35,248 nucleotides of DNA from the NCBI GenBank assembly GCA_003223145.1, contig QHXY01000163.1:1-35248 (forward strand). The letters run 5' to 3'. This DNA comes from Acidobacteriota bacterium (GTDB lineage Bacteria; Acidobacteriota; Polarisedimenticolia; Gp22-AA2). The notes below the pieces were generated by a model. The model was not told where the DNA came from. It saw only the letters and a program-made list of their open reading frames with translations, and ran no database searches. The position numbers and the translations under genes were made by a program. Each line of letters starts with the position of its first letter. Position 1 is the stretch's first letter. This document shows, one piece after another, positions 22,568 to 31,411 of the stretch.

Positions 22568-25500
22568 TGCGCTTTAGAGATCTGTCGATCCGGCAGAAGC
22601 TGATGGCGCTGATGATGCTGACCAGCAGCGCCGCGCTGTTGCTGGCCTGTGTCGCCTTCATGACCTACGAGTCGGTCAACATGCGCCAGGAGATGGCGCG
22701 CGAGCTTTCGGCGCTGGCCGGCATTATCGGCGACAACTCGACGGCCGCGCTCTCCTTCAAGGACCGGAAGGCGGCGGAAGAAACCCTGGCGACCCTGGCG
22801 GCGAAGGACCAGATCGTCGCCGCCGCCCTGTACGGGGCGGACGGCGCCCTGTTCGCCCGCTACCTCAGGGCCGGCGCGCGCCCCGAGACCGTGCCCGCGG
22901 CGCCGGAGGACGAGGGCTACCGGTTCGTCTCGGGCGGCCTGGAGTTGTTCAGCCCCGTCCTGATGGATCGGGATCGCATCGGCACGGTGTACGTGCGTTC
23001 CGATCTCAGCCTCATGGTCGCGCGCCTGAAGCGTTACATCGCCATCGTCATCGTCGTGATGGGGGCGTCCACCATCCTGGCCCTGTTGCTCGCATCGCGC
23101 CTGCAGGAGGTCATCTCGGGCCCGATCCAGGAACTGGTCGAAACGACCCGGGTGGTGGCGACCGGTAGAAATTACGCGGTCCGGGCGGTCCGCCGCAGCC
23201 GGGACGAGATGGGTCTTCTGATCGACGGCTTCAACGACATGCTCAGCCAGATCCAGGAGCGCGACCGCGCCCTGGAGTCGGCCCGCGAAGCCCTCGAGCT
23301 GCGCGTGCTCGAGCGCACGCGGGAGCTGCAGCAGCAGGTCGCCTTCATCCAGCTCCTGCGCACGGTGGCGGCCCTGGCCAACGAGACCTCCACCATCGAA
23401 GAGCCGCTGCAGGCCTGCCTGGACGCGGTCTGCGCCCTGACGCGCTGGCCCGTCGGCCACGTCTATGCGCTGTCTTCGGAGACGCCGCACGTCCTGGCGC
23501 CCCTGCCGATCTGGCATCTCGACGATCCCGGACGCTTCACCGACCTGCGCAGGGTGACCGAGGCCACCCCGCTGAAGCGCGGCGCCGGGCTGCCGGGGCG
23601 CGTGATGCAGACCGGCGGGCCGATCTGGATCCGCGACATCCGTGAAGAGCCCGACTCTCCCAGGGCGCGGACCGGGGTCGACATCGGCGTGCGCGCCGCC
23701 TTCGCGTTCCCGGTCGTGGTGGGTGGCGAGGTGGCGGTCGTGCTGGAGTTCTTCACGACCGAGGTGATCGAGCCGGACGAAAGGCTCCTGCAGGTGATGA
23801 CCCAGGTCGGCACGCAGCTCGGCCCGGTCATCCAGCGCCGCAGGGCGGAGGAGTCGCTCCGTCGCAGCGAGGAGAAGTACCGCTCGCTGGTGGCGAACAT
23901 CCCGGACGTGACCTGGACGTCGGATTCCACAGGGCGGACGGTCTTCATCAGCCCCAATGTCGAGACGCTGTGCGGTTTCACTCCGGGAGTGATCTACGGC
24001 GACCCGGACCTCTGGCTGAGCCGCGTCCACCCCGGCGACGTGGAGAAGGTGCGGGAGGCGTACCGCGGGCTGTTCGCGGGCAACCGCAAGTTCGAGGTCG
24101 AGTACCGATTGCGGCGCCGGGACGGGGAATGGATCTGGCTGTACGACAGGACGCTCGGCGCCTACGAGAAGAACGGCGTGGCGTGCGCCGACGGCATCTT
24201 CTCCGATATCACCGAGCGCAAGCAGGCGGAGCTCGAGCTGCAGAAGGCGAAGGAGGCCGCCGAGCACGCCAGCCGGGCCAAGAGCGAGTTCCTCGCCAAC
24301 ATGAGCCACGAGATCCGCACGCCTATGAACGGCATCATCGGCATGACCGAGCTCGTGCTCGACACCCGGTTGACTTCCGAGCAGCGCAACTATCTCGACA
24401 TGGTGAAGAGCTCGGCCGACTCCCTGACGACCCTGATCAACGACATCCTCGACTTCTCCAAGATCGAGGCGGGGAGGCTCGATCTCGAGCCGATCGACTT
24501 CGGTCTGCGCGACTGCCTGGACGACACCATGCGCATCCTGGCGGTGCGGGCCCACGCCAAGGGGCTGGAGCTGGCCTGTCACATCCTTCCCGAAGTGCCG
24601 GACGCCCTGATCGGCGATCCCGGACGTCTGCGCCAGGTGCTGATCAACCTGGTGGGCAACGCCATCAAGTTCACCGATCGCGGCGAGGTCGTGGTGCGGG
24701 TCGAGGCCGACGCCGCGCCGCCGCACGTGGCCCAGCTGAGGTTCGGCGTGAGCGACACCGGAATCGGCATCGCGCGCGACAAGCACGCCGCGATTTTCGA
24801 GGCCTTCGCCCAGGCCGACGGATCGACCACGCGCAAGTACGGCGGCACCGGCCTGGGGTTGACCATCTCTTCGCAGCTCGTCGAGATGATGGGGGGCCGG
24901 ATCTGGGTGGAGAGCGAGGTGGGCCGGGGGAGCACCTTCTATTTCACGGCGCGCCTCGGGCTTCAGGACAAACTGGCGTCCGCGGCCGCCGCGCCGCCGC
25001 CCGAGGAGCTCAAGGGGTTGCGGATCCTGGTGGTCGACGACAACGCCACCAACCGGATGATTCTGGAGGAGATGTTCAGCGGGTGGCGGATGCGACCAAC
25101 CTCGGTGGACGGCGGCGACACGGCCCTGGCGGCGTTGCGGGCCGCAGCCCGCCGCGGCAACCCGTTCCGCTTGGTCGTCCTGGACGCCAACATGCCCGGT
25201 ATGGACGGCTTCAGCGTCGCCGAAAGCATCCAGGCCGACGCGTCCCTCACGGGCCAGGACCTGATCATGCTCACGTCCGGCGGCCAGCGGGGCGAGGCGG
25301 CGCGCTGCCGTCAGGTCGGCATCTCGGCGTACCTGACCAAGCCGACGCGCCGGTCGGAGCTGCTGGATGTGGTCATGACCGTGCTGCACCCGGCGACCGG
25401 CGCCGGCCGGCGCGGAGGGCTGATCACACGCCACTCCTTGCGCGAGGAACGCCGCCGCCTGCGGGTCCTCCTGGTGGAGGACAATCCGGTCAACCGGGCC

Positions 25501-26226
25501 GTGGCTGCGCGTCTGCTGGAGCGGCGCGGCCAGATCGTCACGATCGCGCGCAACGGGCGGGAGGCCGTCGACCTGATCAAGGCGCGGCCCTTCGATGTCG
25601 CACTCATGGATCTTCAGATGCCGGAGATGGATGGTCTGGAGGCGACCGCCGCGATTCGCGCCTCCGAGGAGGGCACCGGCAGGCGCCTGCCCATCGTCGC
25701 CATGACCGCGCATGCCATGAAGGGGGACCGGGAGCGCTGCCTGCGGGCCGGCATGGACGCCTACGTGTCGAAGCCGATCCAGGCCGGGGACCTGTTCGAG
25801 GCAATCGATGCGGCAACGGGCGCCACCTCGGGTGGAGCGGGGGAGCCTGACGCGCCGGGCCCCGCGACCTCGCGCGGCAAGGGAGTGGTCGACCGGGCCG
25901 CCCTGCTGTCGCGTCTGGAGGGGGACGCCAGCCTCCTGACCGAGATTGTCGGCCTGTTTCTGCAGACGGCGCCGCGGCTCATGCGCGACCTCAAACAGGC
26001 CCTGACCTCGAAAGACGCCGGGAAGCTGGAGCGCGCCGCCCACACCCTGAAAGGGGCGGTCGCGAATTTCGGGGCCCGGCCGGCTTTCGAGGCGGCATTC
26101 AAGATGGAGCAGCACGGGCAGCGGGGCGACCTGGCGGCCGCCAGGAAGGCGTGGGCGTCGGTCGAGAAGGAGATGGCCCGGCTGAAGAAGGAGCTGGAGC
26201 GTCTCGCGGAGGAGCACGCGGCATGA
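22567..26226 (+). CDS. hybrid sensor histidine kinase (CHASE8-HAMP-GAF-PAS-HisKA-HATPase-REC-REC-HPt)
   Basis: A 1219-residue inner-membrane kinase. Order: membrane segment 12-34; CHASE8-like periplasmic domain to about 155 ([25 protein letters not shown]); membrane segment 157-177; HAMP; coiled coil near 235-265; GAF to about 425; PAS with PAC to about 555; HisKA with His581 in [11 protein letters not shown]; HATPase with N and G boxes; REC1 with Asp873; REC2 with Asp1015; HPt with His1159 in [11 protein letters not shown]. All phosphotransfer residues are present, so a four-step relay inside one protein is possible. The coding frame runs upstream to 22138 inside the yfiR-like gene, but ATG 22567 is the true start (TGATG with the preceding stop). 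The ATGA overlap at the end couples it to the regulator gene. Confidence 0.92.
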   Translation: MRFRDLSIRQKLMALMMLTSSAALLLACVAFMTYESVNMRQEMARELSALAGIIGDNSTAALSFKDRKAAEETLATLAAKDQIVAAALYGADGALFARYLRAGARPETVPAAPEDEGYRFVSGGLELFSPVLMDRDRIGTVYVRSDLSLMVARLKRYIAIVIVVMGASTILALLLASRLQEVISGPIQELVETTRVVATGRNYAVRAVRRSRDEMGLLIDGFNDMLSQIQERDRALESAREALELRVLERTRELQQQVAFIQLLRTVAALANETSTIEEPLQACLDAVCALTRWPVGHVYALSSETPHVLAPLPIWHLDDPGRFTDLRRVTEATPLKRGAGLPGRVMQTGGPIWIRDIREEPDSPRARTGVDIGVRAAFAFPVVVGGEVAVVLEFFTTEVIEPDERLLQVMTQVGTQLGPVIQRRRAEESLRRSEEKYRSLVANIPDVTWTSDSTGRTVFISPNVETLCGFTPGVIYGDPDLWLSRVHPGDVEKVREAYRGLFAGNRKFEVEYRLRRRDGEWIWLYDRTLGAYEKNGVACADGIFSDITERKQAELELQKAKEAAEHASRAKSEFLANMSHEIRTPMNGIIGMTELVLDTRLTSEQRNYLDMVKSSADSLTTLINDILDFSKIEAGRLDLEPIDFGLRDCLDDTMRILAVRAHAKGLELACHILPEVPDALIGDPGRLRQVLINLVGNAIKFTDRGEVVVRVEADAAPPHVAQLRFGVSDTGIGIARDKHAAIFEAFAQADGSTTRKYGGTGLGLTISSQLVEMMGGRIWVESEVGRGSTFYFTARLGLQDKLASAAAAPPPEELKGLRILVVDDNATNRMILEEMFSGWRMRPTSVDGGDTALAALRAAARRGNPFRLVVLDANMPGMDGFSVAESIQADASLTGQDLIMLTSGGQRGEAARCRQVGISAYLTKPTRRSELLDVVMTVLHPATGAGRRGGLITRHSLREERRRLRVLLVEDNPVNRAVAARLLERRGQIVTIARNGREAVDLIKARPFDVALMDLQMPEMDGLEATAAIRASEEGTGRRLPIVAMTAHAMKGDRERCLRAGMDAYVSKPIQAGDLFEAIDAATGATSGGAGEPDAPGPATSRGKGVVDRAALLSRLEGDASLLTEIVGLFLQTAPRLMRDLKQALTSKDAGKLERAAHTLKGAVANFGARPAFEAAFKMEQHGQRGDLAAARKAWASVEKEMARLKKELERLAEEHAA

Positions 26227-26870
26227 GAATCCTGATCGCCGAAGACGACGCGGTGTCCCGACGGGTGCTCGAGGCCACCTTGGTCAAGTGGGGGTTCGAG
26301 GTCACCACCACCACCAACGGGACGGAAGCCTGGCAGGTCCTCGTGGCGGAGGGCGCCCCGAAGCTCGCGATCCTCGACTGGATGATGCCGGAGATCGACG
26401 GCCTGGAGATCTGCCGCCGCATCCGGCAGCGTCCTGGCGCCGGTCCCCTGCACATTATCTTGTTAACCGCCCGGGGCCGCAAAGAGGACGTCATCGCCGG
26501 GCTGCAGGCGGGGGCCGACGATTACGTCACCAAGCCGTTCGACCACGAGGAGCTGCGCGCCCGCGTGCAGGTCGGCGTGCGTCTGGTCGAGCTGCAGTCG
26601 ATGCTGGCCGATCGCGTCGTGGAGCTGGAGGAGGCAATCGCCCGCGTGCGCCAGCTGCGGGGCCTCCTGCCCATCTGCTCGTACTGCAAGAAGGTCCGCG
26701 ACGACAAGAACTACTGGCAGCAGGTCGAGCAGTACGTCAGCACGCACGCCGACGTGAAATTCAGCCACGGGATCTGCCCCGACTGCTACCGCGAGGTGGT
26801 CGAGCCCCAGCTCGACGCGGCGCAGCGCGCCGGCGACGCCGAACCGGATCCCCGCAAGAAGCTCGGCTAG
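26223..26870 (+). CDS. response regulator with C-terminal Cys-rich module
   Basis: A 215-residue protein. The receiver domain (1-120) has the acidic pair in AEDD, phosphorylated Asp52 in LDWMMPEIDG, the Thr of LLTARG and Lys in TKPFDHEEL. A coiled-coil linker (about 120-148) leads to a small module LLPICSYCKKVRDDKNYW with a second CPDC pair, probably a zinc-binding unit. There is no DNA-binding, cyclase or other known output domain. The same module is found at the end of other receiver and PAS proteins, but I know of no fixed function. It is the natural final acceptor for the HPt of the preceding kinase. Confidence 0.88.
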   Translation: MRILIAEDDAVSRRVLEATLVKWGFEVTTTTNGTEAWQVLVAEGAPKLAILDWMMPEIDGLEICRRIRQRPGAGPLHIILLTARGRKEDVIAGLQAGADDYVTKPFDHEELRARVQVGVRLVELQSMLADRVVELEEAIARVRQLRGLLPICSYCKKVRDDKNYWQQVEQYVSTHADVKFSHGICPDCYREVVEPQLDAAQRAGDAEPDPRKKLG

Positions 26871-26882
26871 GGTCCGCCGTTG

Positions 26883-26888
26883 TAGGAT
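26883..26888 (+). promoter_or_regulatory. -10 element directly before the acyl-CoA ligase start
   Basis: TAGGAT is separated by only 6 bases from GTG 26895, the same arrangement as at the ThyX-like gene. No ribosome-binding site is visible, so the mRNA may be leaderless. No -35 match is seen. Confidence 0.4.
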
Positions 26889-26894
26889 CGGCCC

Positions 26895-28418
26895 GTGGAT
26901 CCCCTGACGCTCCTCGACCACGCTTGCCGGGTCACCGGGGGCCCCGCCGTCATGTGCGGGCCGGTGCGGCTCGACTATCAGGGATTGCGCGCCCTGGCGG
27001 ACCGCATCGGACGCGACCTCGAGGCCCGGGGCGCCCGTCCGGGCGATCGGGTCGCCGCCCTGTTCCCGAACTGTCACCTGTACCTGGCGTGCTACTTCGC
27101 GGCCCTGCTGCGCCGCCTGGTCCTCGTGCCCCTGAACGTCCGCCTGTCCCGCCGCGAGATGCGCGCCATCCTCGCGCACAGCGGCGCGCGCGTCCTGATC
27201 GGCGAGCCGGTCCTGGCCGCCCCGCTCCTCCGGCACGGCGCCGCGGCGGGCGACGGCTGGATCGCCGGACCCACCGGGATAGGCGGCGCGGGCGCGGAGG
27301 CGAAGACGCCCCCCGACACGGTCCATCTCTACTACACCAGTGGCACGACCGGGGAGCCCAAGGGGGTCATCCTGACCGGCGGCAACCTCGGGGCGCACGT
27401 CGACATGACACTGCGGGAGCTGGGATTCAGCGCCAGGGACGCGTGGCTGCATGCCGCGCCGATGTTCCATCTGGCGGACGCCTGGGCCGTCTGGACGGTG
27501 ACGGCGGCCGGTGGCACGCACGTCCTGCTGCCGCGCTTCGAACCGGCGGCGGCGCTCGAGCTGATGTGCGGGGAGGGCGTGACCATCACCAACCTTGTGC
27601 CGACGATGCTGATGGGGCTCCTGGCGGAGGCGCAGAAGCGCGGTCGCGCGCCGCGGTCGCTGCGCCTCCTTCTGAGCGGCGGCGCGCCGATCGCCCCGAG
27701 CGTGGTGGCGCGGATCGGGGAACGGCTGGGCTGCGACTACGCCCAGACCTACGGTCTCACGGAGACGTCGCCCTTTCTCACCTTTTCGATGCTCCACGAG
27801 GAGCAGCGCGCACTGCCGACCGAGGCGAGGCTGCGTCTTCTGGCGCGAACCGGCCGGCCGGCGCGCGGCGTGGAACTGCGTGTCGTTCGACCCCCGGGAG
27901 CGGAGGTCTTCGGGGACGTGCCAGCGGACGACCAGACCGTCGGCGAGGTGGTGGCGCGCGGCCCCACCGTGACGCCCGGCTACTGGCGCGACCCGGAGGC
28001 GACGCGCGCGGCGTTCCTCGGCGGCTGGTTCCACACCGGCGACCTCGGGACGATCGACGCGCACGGTTCCCTGAATCTGGTCGATCGTCTCAAGGACGTG
28101 ATCCTGACGGGCGGGGAGACGGTCTACAGCACGGAAGTGGAGAGCGCGCTCTACGAGCACCCCGGGGTGCGCGAGGCCGCCGTGTTCGGCGTGCCCGACG
28201 ACACCTGGGGCGAGTCGGTGCGCGCCGCCGTGGTCCCGGGTGAGCGCGGGGTCGCGGCGGGCGAGCTGGTCGCCTTCTGCCGCGAGCGCCTGGCGCGCTA
28301 CAAGTGTCCGCGCCAGGTGGATTTTGTGGAGGCGCTGCCGCGCACCGGCTCCGGCAAGATCGACAAGAAGGCCCTCCGCGAGCCGTTCTGGCGCGGGCGC
28401 TCCCGGCAGATCAACTGA
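26895..28418 (+). CDS. AMP-binding acyl-CoA synthetase
   Basis: A 507-residue enzyme of the ANL superfamily that activates a carboxylic acid as acyl-AMP and then forms the CoA thioester. YYTSGTTGEPKGV at about 145 is the P-loop-like core motif, TYGLTET the adenine-binding motif, GGWFHTGDLG the ribose-binding motif, DRLKDVILTGGETVYSTEVE the hinge, and TGSGKIDKKAL contains the catalytic Lys near the C-terminus. The substrate chain length is not evident. The protein is full length. Its TGA abuts the convergent helicase stop so that the two stops share the palindrome TGATCA, leaving no intergenic base. Confidence 0.92.
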   Translation: MDPLTLLDHACRVTGGPAVMCGPVRLDYQGLRALADRIGRDLEARGARPGDRVAALFPNCHLYLACYFAALLRRLVLVPLNVRLSRREMRAILAHSGARVLIGEPVLAAPLLRHGAAAGDGWIAGPTGIGGAGAEAKTPPDTVHLYYTSGTTGEPKGVILTGGNLGAHVDMTLRELGFSARDAWLHAAPMFHLADAWAVWTVTAAGGTHVLLPRFEPAAALELMCGEGVTITNLVPTMLMGLLAEAQKRGRAPRSLRLLLSGGAPIAPSVVARIGERLGCDYAQTYGLTETSPFLTFSMLHEEQRALPTEARLRLLARTGRPARGVELRVVRPPGAEVFGDVPADDQTVGEVVARGPTVTPGYWRDPEATRAAFLGGWFHTGDLGTIDAHGSLNLVDRLKDVILTGGETVYSTEVESALYEHPGVREAAVFGVPDDTWGESVRAAVVPGERGVAAGELVAFCRERLARYKCPRQVDFVEALPRTGSGKIDKKALREPFWRGRSRQIN

Positions 28419-30464
28419 TCAGCGGAGAGCGCGCAGGAACTGCTCCGCATCGTCGAGGGACTCCGTCCGCCGGCAGCGCGGCAGCGACTCGAGGAAGGCG
28501 GCGCCGTAGGGACGGGTCGCGAGGCGCGGGTCGAGGACCGCGACCAGGCCGCGGTCGTCGCGGCTGCGGATCAGGCGGCCGAATCCCTGCCGGAACGTCA
28601 GGATCGCCTCGGGCAGGGAGTCCTCCGTGAACGGATCGCCGCCGCGGGCGCGGATCGCCTCGGCGCGGGCCTCCGCGATCGGGTGGCCCGGCACCTCGAA
28701 CGGCAGCCGCGTGATGATCACCAGGCGCAACGCGTCCCCCGGCACGTCCACGCCCTGCCAGAAGGTCATCGTCCCGAGCAGCGCGCCGCGTCGCGTCATG
28801 CGGAACTTCTCGAGGATGGAAGACCCCAGCCCCGGCTCCTGGCGGAGCAGGTCAAGGTCCCGGAGGTCGGGGTCGCGAGCCAGGGCCCCGTGAACCTGCT
28901 GCAGCAGGGCGTAGGACGTGAACAGCACGAAGGCGCCGCCGCCGGAGGCGCGCAGCAGACGCCGGCATTCGCGGACGATCCCCGAGGCGAAGCCGTCCGC
29001 ATCGGTCATCGGGTCGGGGATCGTCGCGGGCAGGTACAGCAGCGCCTGCTTCTCGAAATCGTAGGGCGATCCGAGGATCGCTTCCGAGGCGGCGGCGAGC
29101 CCCAGGCGGCGGCGCAGGTGCGCGAACGATCCGCCTGCCGCCAGGGTGGCCGATGTGAGAACCACCCGGCGCCCGTCCTCGAACAGTCGCGGCCGCAGCA
29201 CGTGCGCCACCTCGATCGGGGCGACGTGCAGGATGGCGCTGCTGCGGCGGCGCGCCCCGCACTCCACCCAGTAGACGGCGTCCGGGGCCCGTTGCTCCAG
29301 GAACACCGCCAGACGTTCGCGCAGGTCACGGGCCCGGGCGGCCAGGGAGGCGAGGGCGAGCGACTCGGCCGGCGCCGCCTCAGCGGACCTCCCCTCCAGG
29401 GCGCCCTCCAGGTCCCGCAGCGGAGCCCGCAGGCGGTCCTCCAGGACACCCGCCTGGCGCACGCGAGCGATTAGACCGCGGTCCTCGCCTCGTCGCTCGC
29501 CACGGCCCGGGGCGCGCGCCAGCGCCGCCGCCACCCGCCGCACGTCCGCGAAGAACCCGTCCGCCGCCTCCTCGACGCGCGGCACGATCCCGGAGAGGGA
29601 CCCGGCCGCCACCGCCGCTGCGGGAGCGTCGCGTCGGCCGCGGCGGCGGGTCTGGCCCGCGCCGAGATCCTCCAGGAGACGCCCCACCGAGCGATCGGAG
29701 ACGCTCAGCCCGAGCTGAGACACGACCGCCTCGTCGACCCTGTGCGCCTCATCGAGAATGACCGCCGAGTGCGGGGGAAGGATGCGGCCGCCCGACTTCA
29801 TGTCTAGGAAGAACAGCGCGTGGTTGACGATGAGCAGGTCGGTGTCGCGCGAGCGCGCCAGGTCCCTGCGGTACAGGCAGTCCTCCCAGAACGGCCCGCG
29901 TGCGCCCAGACAAATGTCCCGCTCCCGCCGCACGCGCTCCCAGATCGCTTCGGGTATGGCGAACGGGATCTCGGAGCGCAGCCCCGACGGCGCAAGCGCG
30001 GCGTGACGCCGCAGCGCCTCGGTGACCTCCGCCAGGCGTGGTTCGAGCAGGTCGCCCCGCGTCAGGCCCAGCTCGCTGAGGCGCTGCACGCACAGGTAGT
30101 TCTCCGCCCCCATCAGCAGGGCGCACCGGAAGGAGACTCCGAGAGGCTCCAGGGCGCGCTCCAGAAGCGGCAGGTCCTTGCGCACCAGCTGCTCCTGCAG
30201 CGCGCGCGTGTGCGTCGAGACCACCACGCGGCGCTCGGCAGCGGGAAGGGCGGGATCGCGCGCCGCCCAGAGGATCGCCGGGACCAGATACGCCAGGGAC
30301 TTTCCGATGCCGGTCCCGGCTTCGATCAGGAGGTGCCGGCCGGACGCGAGGGCCGCGGCGACCTCCTGCGCCATGCGCGCCTGCTGCGGGCGCGGCTCGA
30401 AAGAGGGGAGGGTCCTGGCGAGTGCGCCGCCCGGGGCGAACAACGCGGCGGCATCGGATATCAT
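28419..30464 (-). CDS. DinG/XPD-family ATP-dependent DNA helicase
   Basis: A 681-residue superfamily 2 helicase. Walker A is AGTGIGKS (49-56) after the RPQQ Q-motif, Walker B is DEAH (238-241), and motifs V and VI are seen in MTFWQGVDVPGDALRLVIITRLPF and RQGFGRLIRS. In the Fe-S domain, Cys125, Cys185 and Cys196 match the DinG ligands, but the remaining position is Gly190 at exactly the expected spacing, so the 4Fe-4S site lacks one ligand. Family members unwind DNA with 5'-3' polarity in repair and collision resolution. ATG 30464 lies 22 bases after the SirB1-like gene. Confidence 0.9.
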   Translation of the reverse strand: MISDAAALFAPGGALARTLPSFEPRPQQARMAQEVAAALASGRHLLIEAGTGIGKSLAYLVPAILWAARDPALPAAERRVVVSTHTRALQEQLVRKDLPLLERALEPLGVSFRCALLMGAENYLCVQRLSELGLTRGDLLEPRLAEVTEALRRHAALAPSGLRSEIPFAIPEAIWERVRRERDICLGARGPFWEDCLYRRDLARSRDTDLLIVNHALFFLDMKSGGRILPPHSAVILDEAHRVDEAVVSQLGLSVSDRSVGRLLEDLGAGQTRRRGRRDAPAAAVAAGSLSGIVPRVEEAADGFFADVRRVAAALARAPGRGERRGEDRGLIARVRQAGVLEDRLRAPLRDLEGALEGRSAEAAPAESLALASLAARARDLRERLAVFLEQRAPDAVYWVECGARRRSSAILHVAPIEVAHVLRPRLFEDGRRVVLTSATLAAGGSFAHLRRRLGLAAASEAILGSPYDFEKQALLYLPATIPDPMTDADGFASGIVRECRRLLRASGGGAFVLFTSYALLQQVHGALARDPDLRDLDLLRQEPGLGSSILEKFRMTRRGALLGTMTFWQGVDVPGDALRLVIITRLPFEVPGHPIAEARAEAIRARGGDPFTEDSLPEAILTFRQGFGRLIRSRDDRGLVAVLDPRLATRPYGAAFLESLPRCRRTESLDDAEQFLRALR

Positions 30465-30486
30465 CGGAACGCTCCGATCGCCCGAG

Positions 30487-31332
30487 TCAATTCATGCGCT
30501 GCGCGAGACGCTTCAACTCGTTGAGCCGTTCCCGGATCTGGGTGGCGTCCGGCGCCTCCGGCGCGAGGGTCAGGTAGCGCTCGAGGTCGGCGGCCGCCTC
30601 GGAGAGAAGGGCCAGGCGGTAGTGGATCAATCCCCGATCCCGGATCTCCTCGGGCCGGTCCGGGGCGGCGCATAACAAGAGTTGCTGCACCTTCAAGGCC
30701 ATGTGGAAATCGCGCTGCTGCCGGTAGATCCACTTGAGGTTGTTGATCATCCTCTCGAGAATTTCCCGTTTCGGCGCCGGGCGCAGGAACTCGGGCCGGT
30801 ACTCGAGCTGTCCCTTGTACATCTCGGCGATGCGGACGCGGCACTCCTCCTCCGTGAGGAGCTGGCCGCGGTTGAAGGGATCGATGAGGAGGTCCGGCAA
30901 CGGCTCTGGCCCGTCGTACCGCACCAGGAAGTGTCCCGGGAACGCCACGCCCGCGAGCGGGCAGCCGATCCGTCTCCCGACTTCGAGATAGATCGTCGAC
31001 AGGGTGATCGGGATGCCGATACGCCGGTCCAGGACGTCGTTCAGGAACGAGTTGCGCGGATCATAGTACTCCTCGCGGTTGCCGCGGAAGCCCATCTCCT
31101 CGAACAGCAGGCGGTTCAGGTGGGCGATCTGGCTCTTGGCCCCCTCCGTCCCCTTCATCCGCCCGCGGATCTCGCGGGCCATCTCGTCCAGGCGCTCCAG
31201 GTAGCCGTGGACGTCGAGTTCGGGATACTCCTCGCGCGCGATCAGCAGCGAGGCATGCCCGAGGTCGATCGCCCCGTCCGGCAGGTCCAGGAGGGCGGCG
31301 AAGGCCTGGCGCGACTTCTTGGGATCATCCAT
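30487..31332 (-). CDS. SirB1-like transglutaminase-fold/TPR protein
   Basis: A 281-residue protein of the SirB1/transglutaminase-like family. LNRLLFEEMGFRGNREEYYDPRNSFLNDVLDRRIGIPITLSTIYLEVGRRIG and CPLAGVAFPGHFLVRY carry the fold, although the usual catalytic Cys of true transglutaminases is Ser/Thr-rich (GIPITLSTIY) here, as in most SirB1 proteins. The C-terminal third (WIYRQQRDFHMALKVQQLLL...) is a TPR-like helical repeat. The family role is unclear. ATG 31332 is preceded by GGAGGG at 5 bases; the GTG at 31338 lies in that site and is rejected. Confidence 0.85.
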   Translation of the reverse strand: MDDPKKSRQAFAALLDLPDGAIDLGHASLLIAREEYPELDVHGYLERLDEMAREIRGRMKGTEGAKSQIAHLNRLLFEEMGFRGNREEYYDPRNSFLNDVLDRRIGIPITLSTIYLEVGRRIGCPLAGVAFPGHFLVRYDGPEPLPDLLIDPFNRGQLLTEEECRVRIAEMYKGQLEYRPEFLRPAPKREILERMINNLKWIYRQQRDFHMALKVQQLLLCAAPDRPEEIRDRGLIHYRLALLSEAAADLERYLTLAPEAPDATQIRERLNELKRLAQRMN

Positions 31333-31350
31333 GAACACCCTCCGACATTT

Positions 31351-31381
31351 ATATTACCCGCCCCCGCCCGCCGGTTGACAA
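31351..31381 (-). promoter_or_regulatory. possible promoter of the SirB1-like/helicase unit
   Basis: On the minus strand TTGTCA (31376-31381) and TAATAT (31351-31356) are 19 bases apart. The -35 box is the complement of, and shifted one base from, the plus-strand TTGACA. Confidence 0.35.
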
Positions 31382-31403
31382 CCCCCGGGGCGCCTTCTAT
31401 TCT
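31375..31403 (+). promoter_or_regulatory. promoter of the second MFS gene
   Basis: A perfect TTGACA (31375-31380), a 17-base spacer and TATTCT (31398-31403). Only 8 bases separate the -10 box from ATG 31412, so transcription should start at or next to the start codon. Confidence 0.6.
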
Positions 31404-31411
31404 CCGCCCCG

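Noticed and set aside
22489-26217. 1242-codon minus-strand frame opposite the hybrid kinase
   Set aside because: Low-complexity antisense shadow with no domain; the plus strand encodes all kinase motifs.
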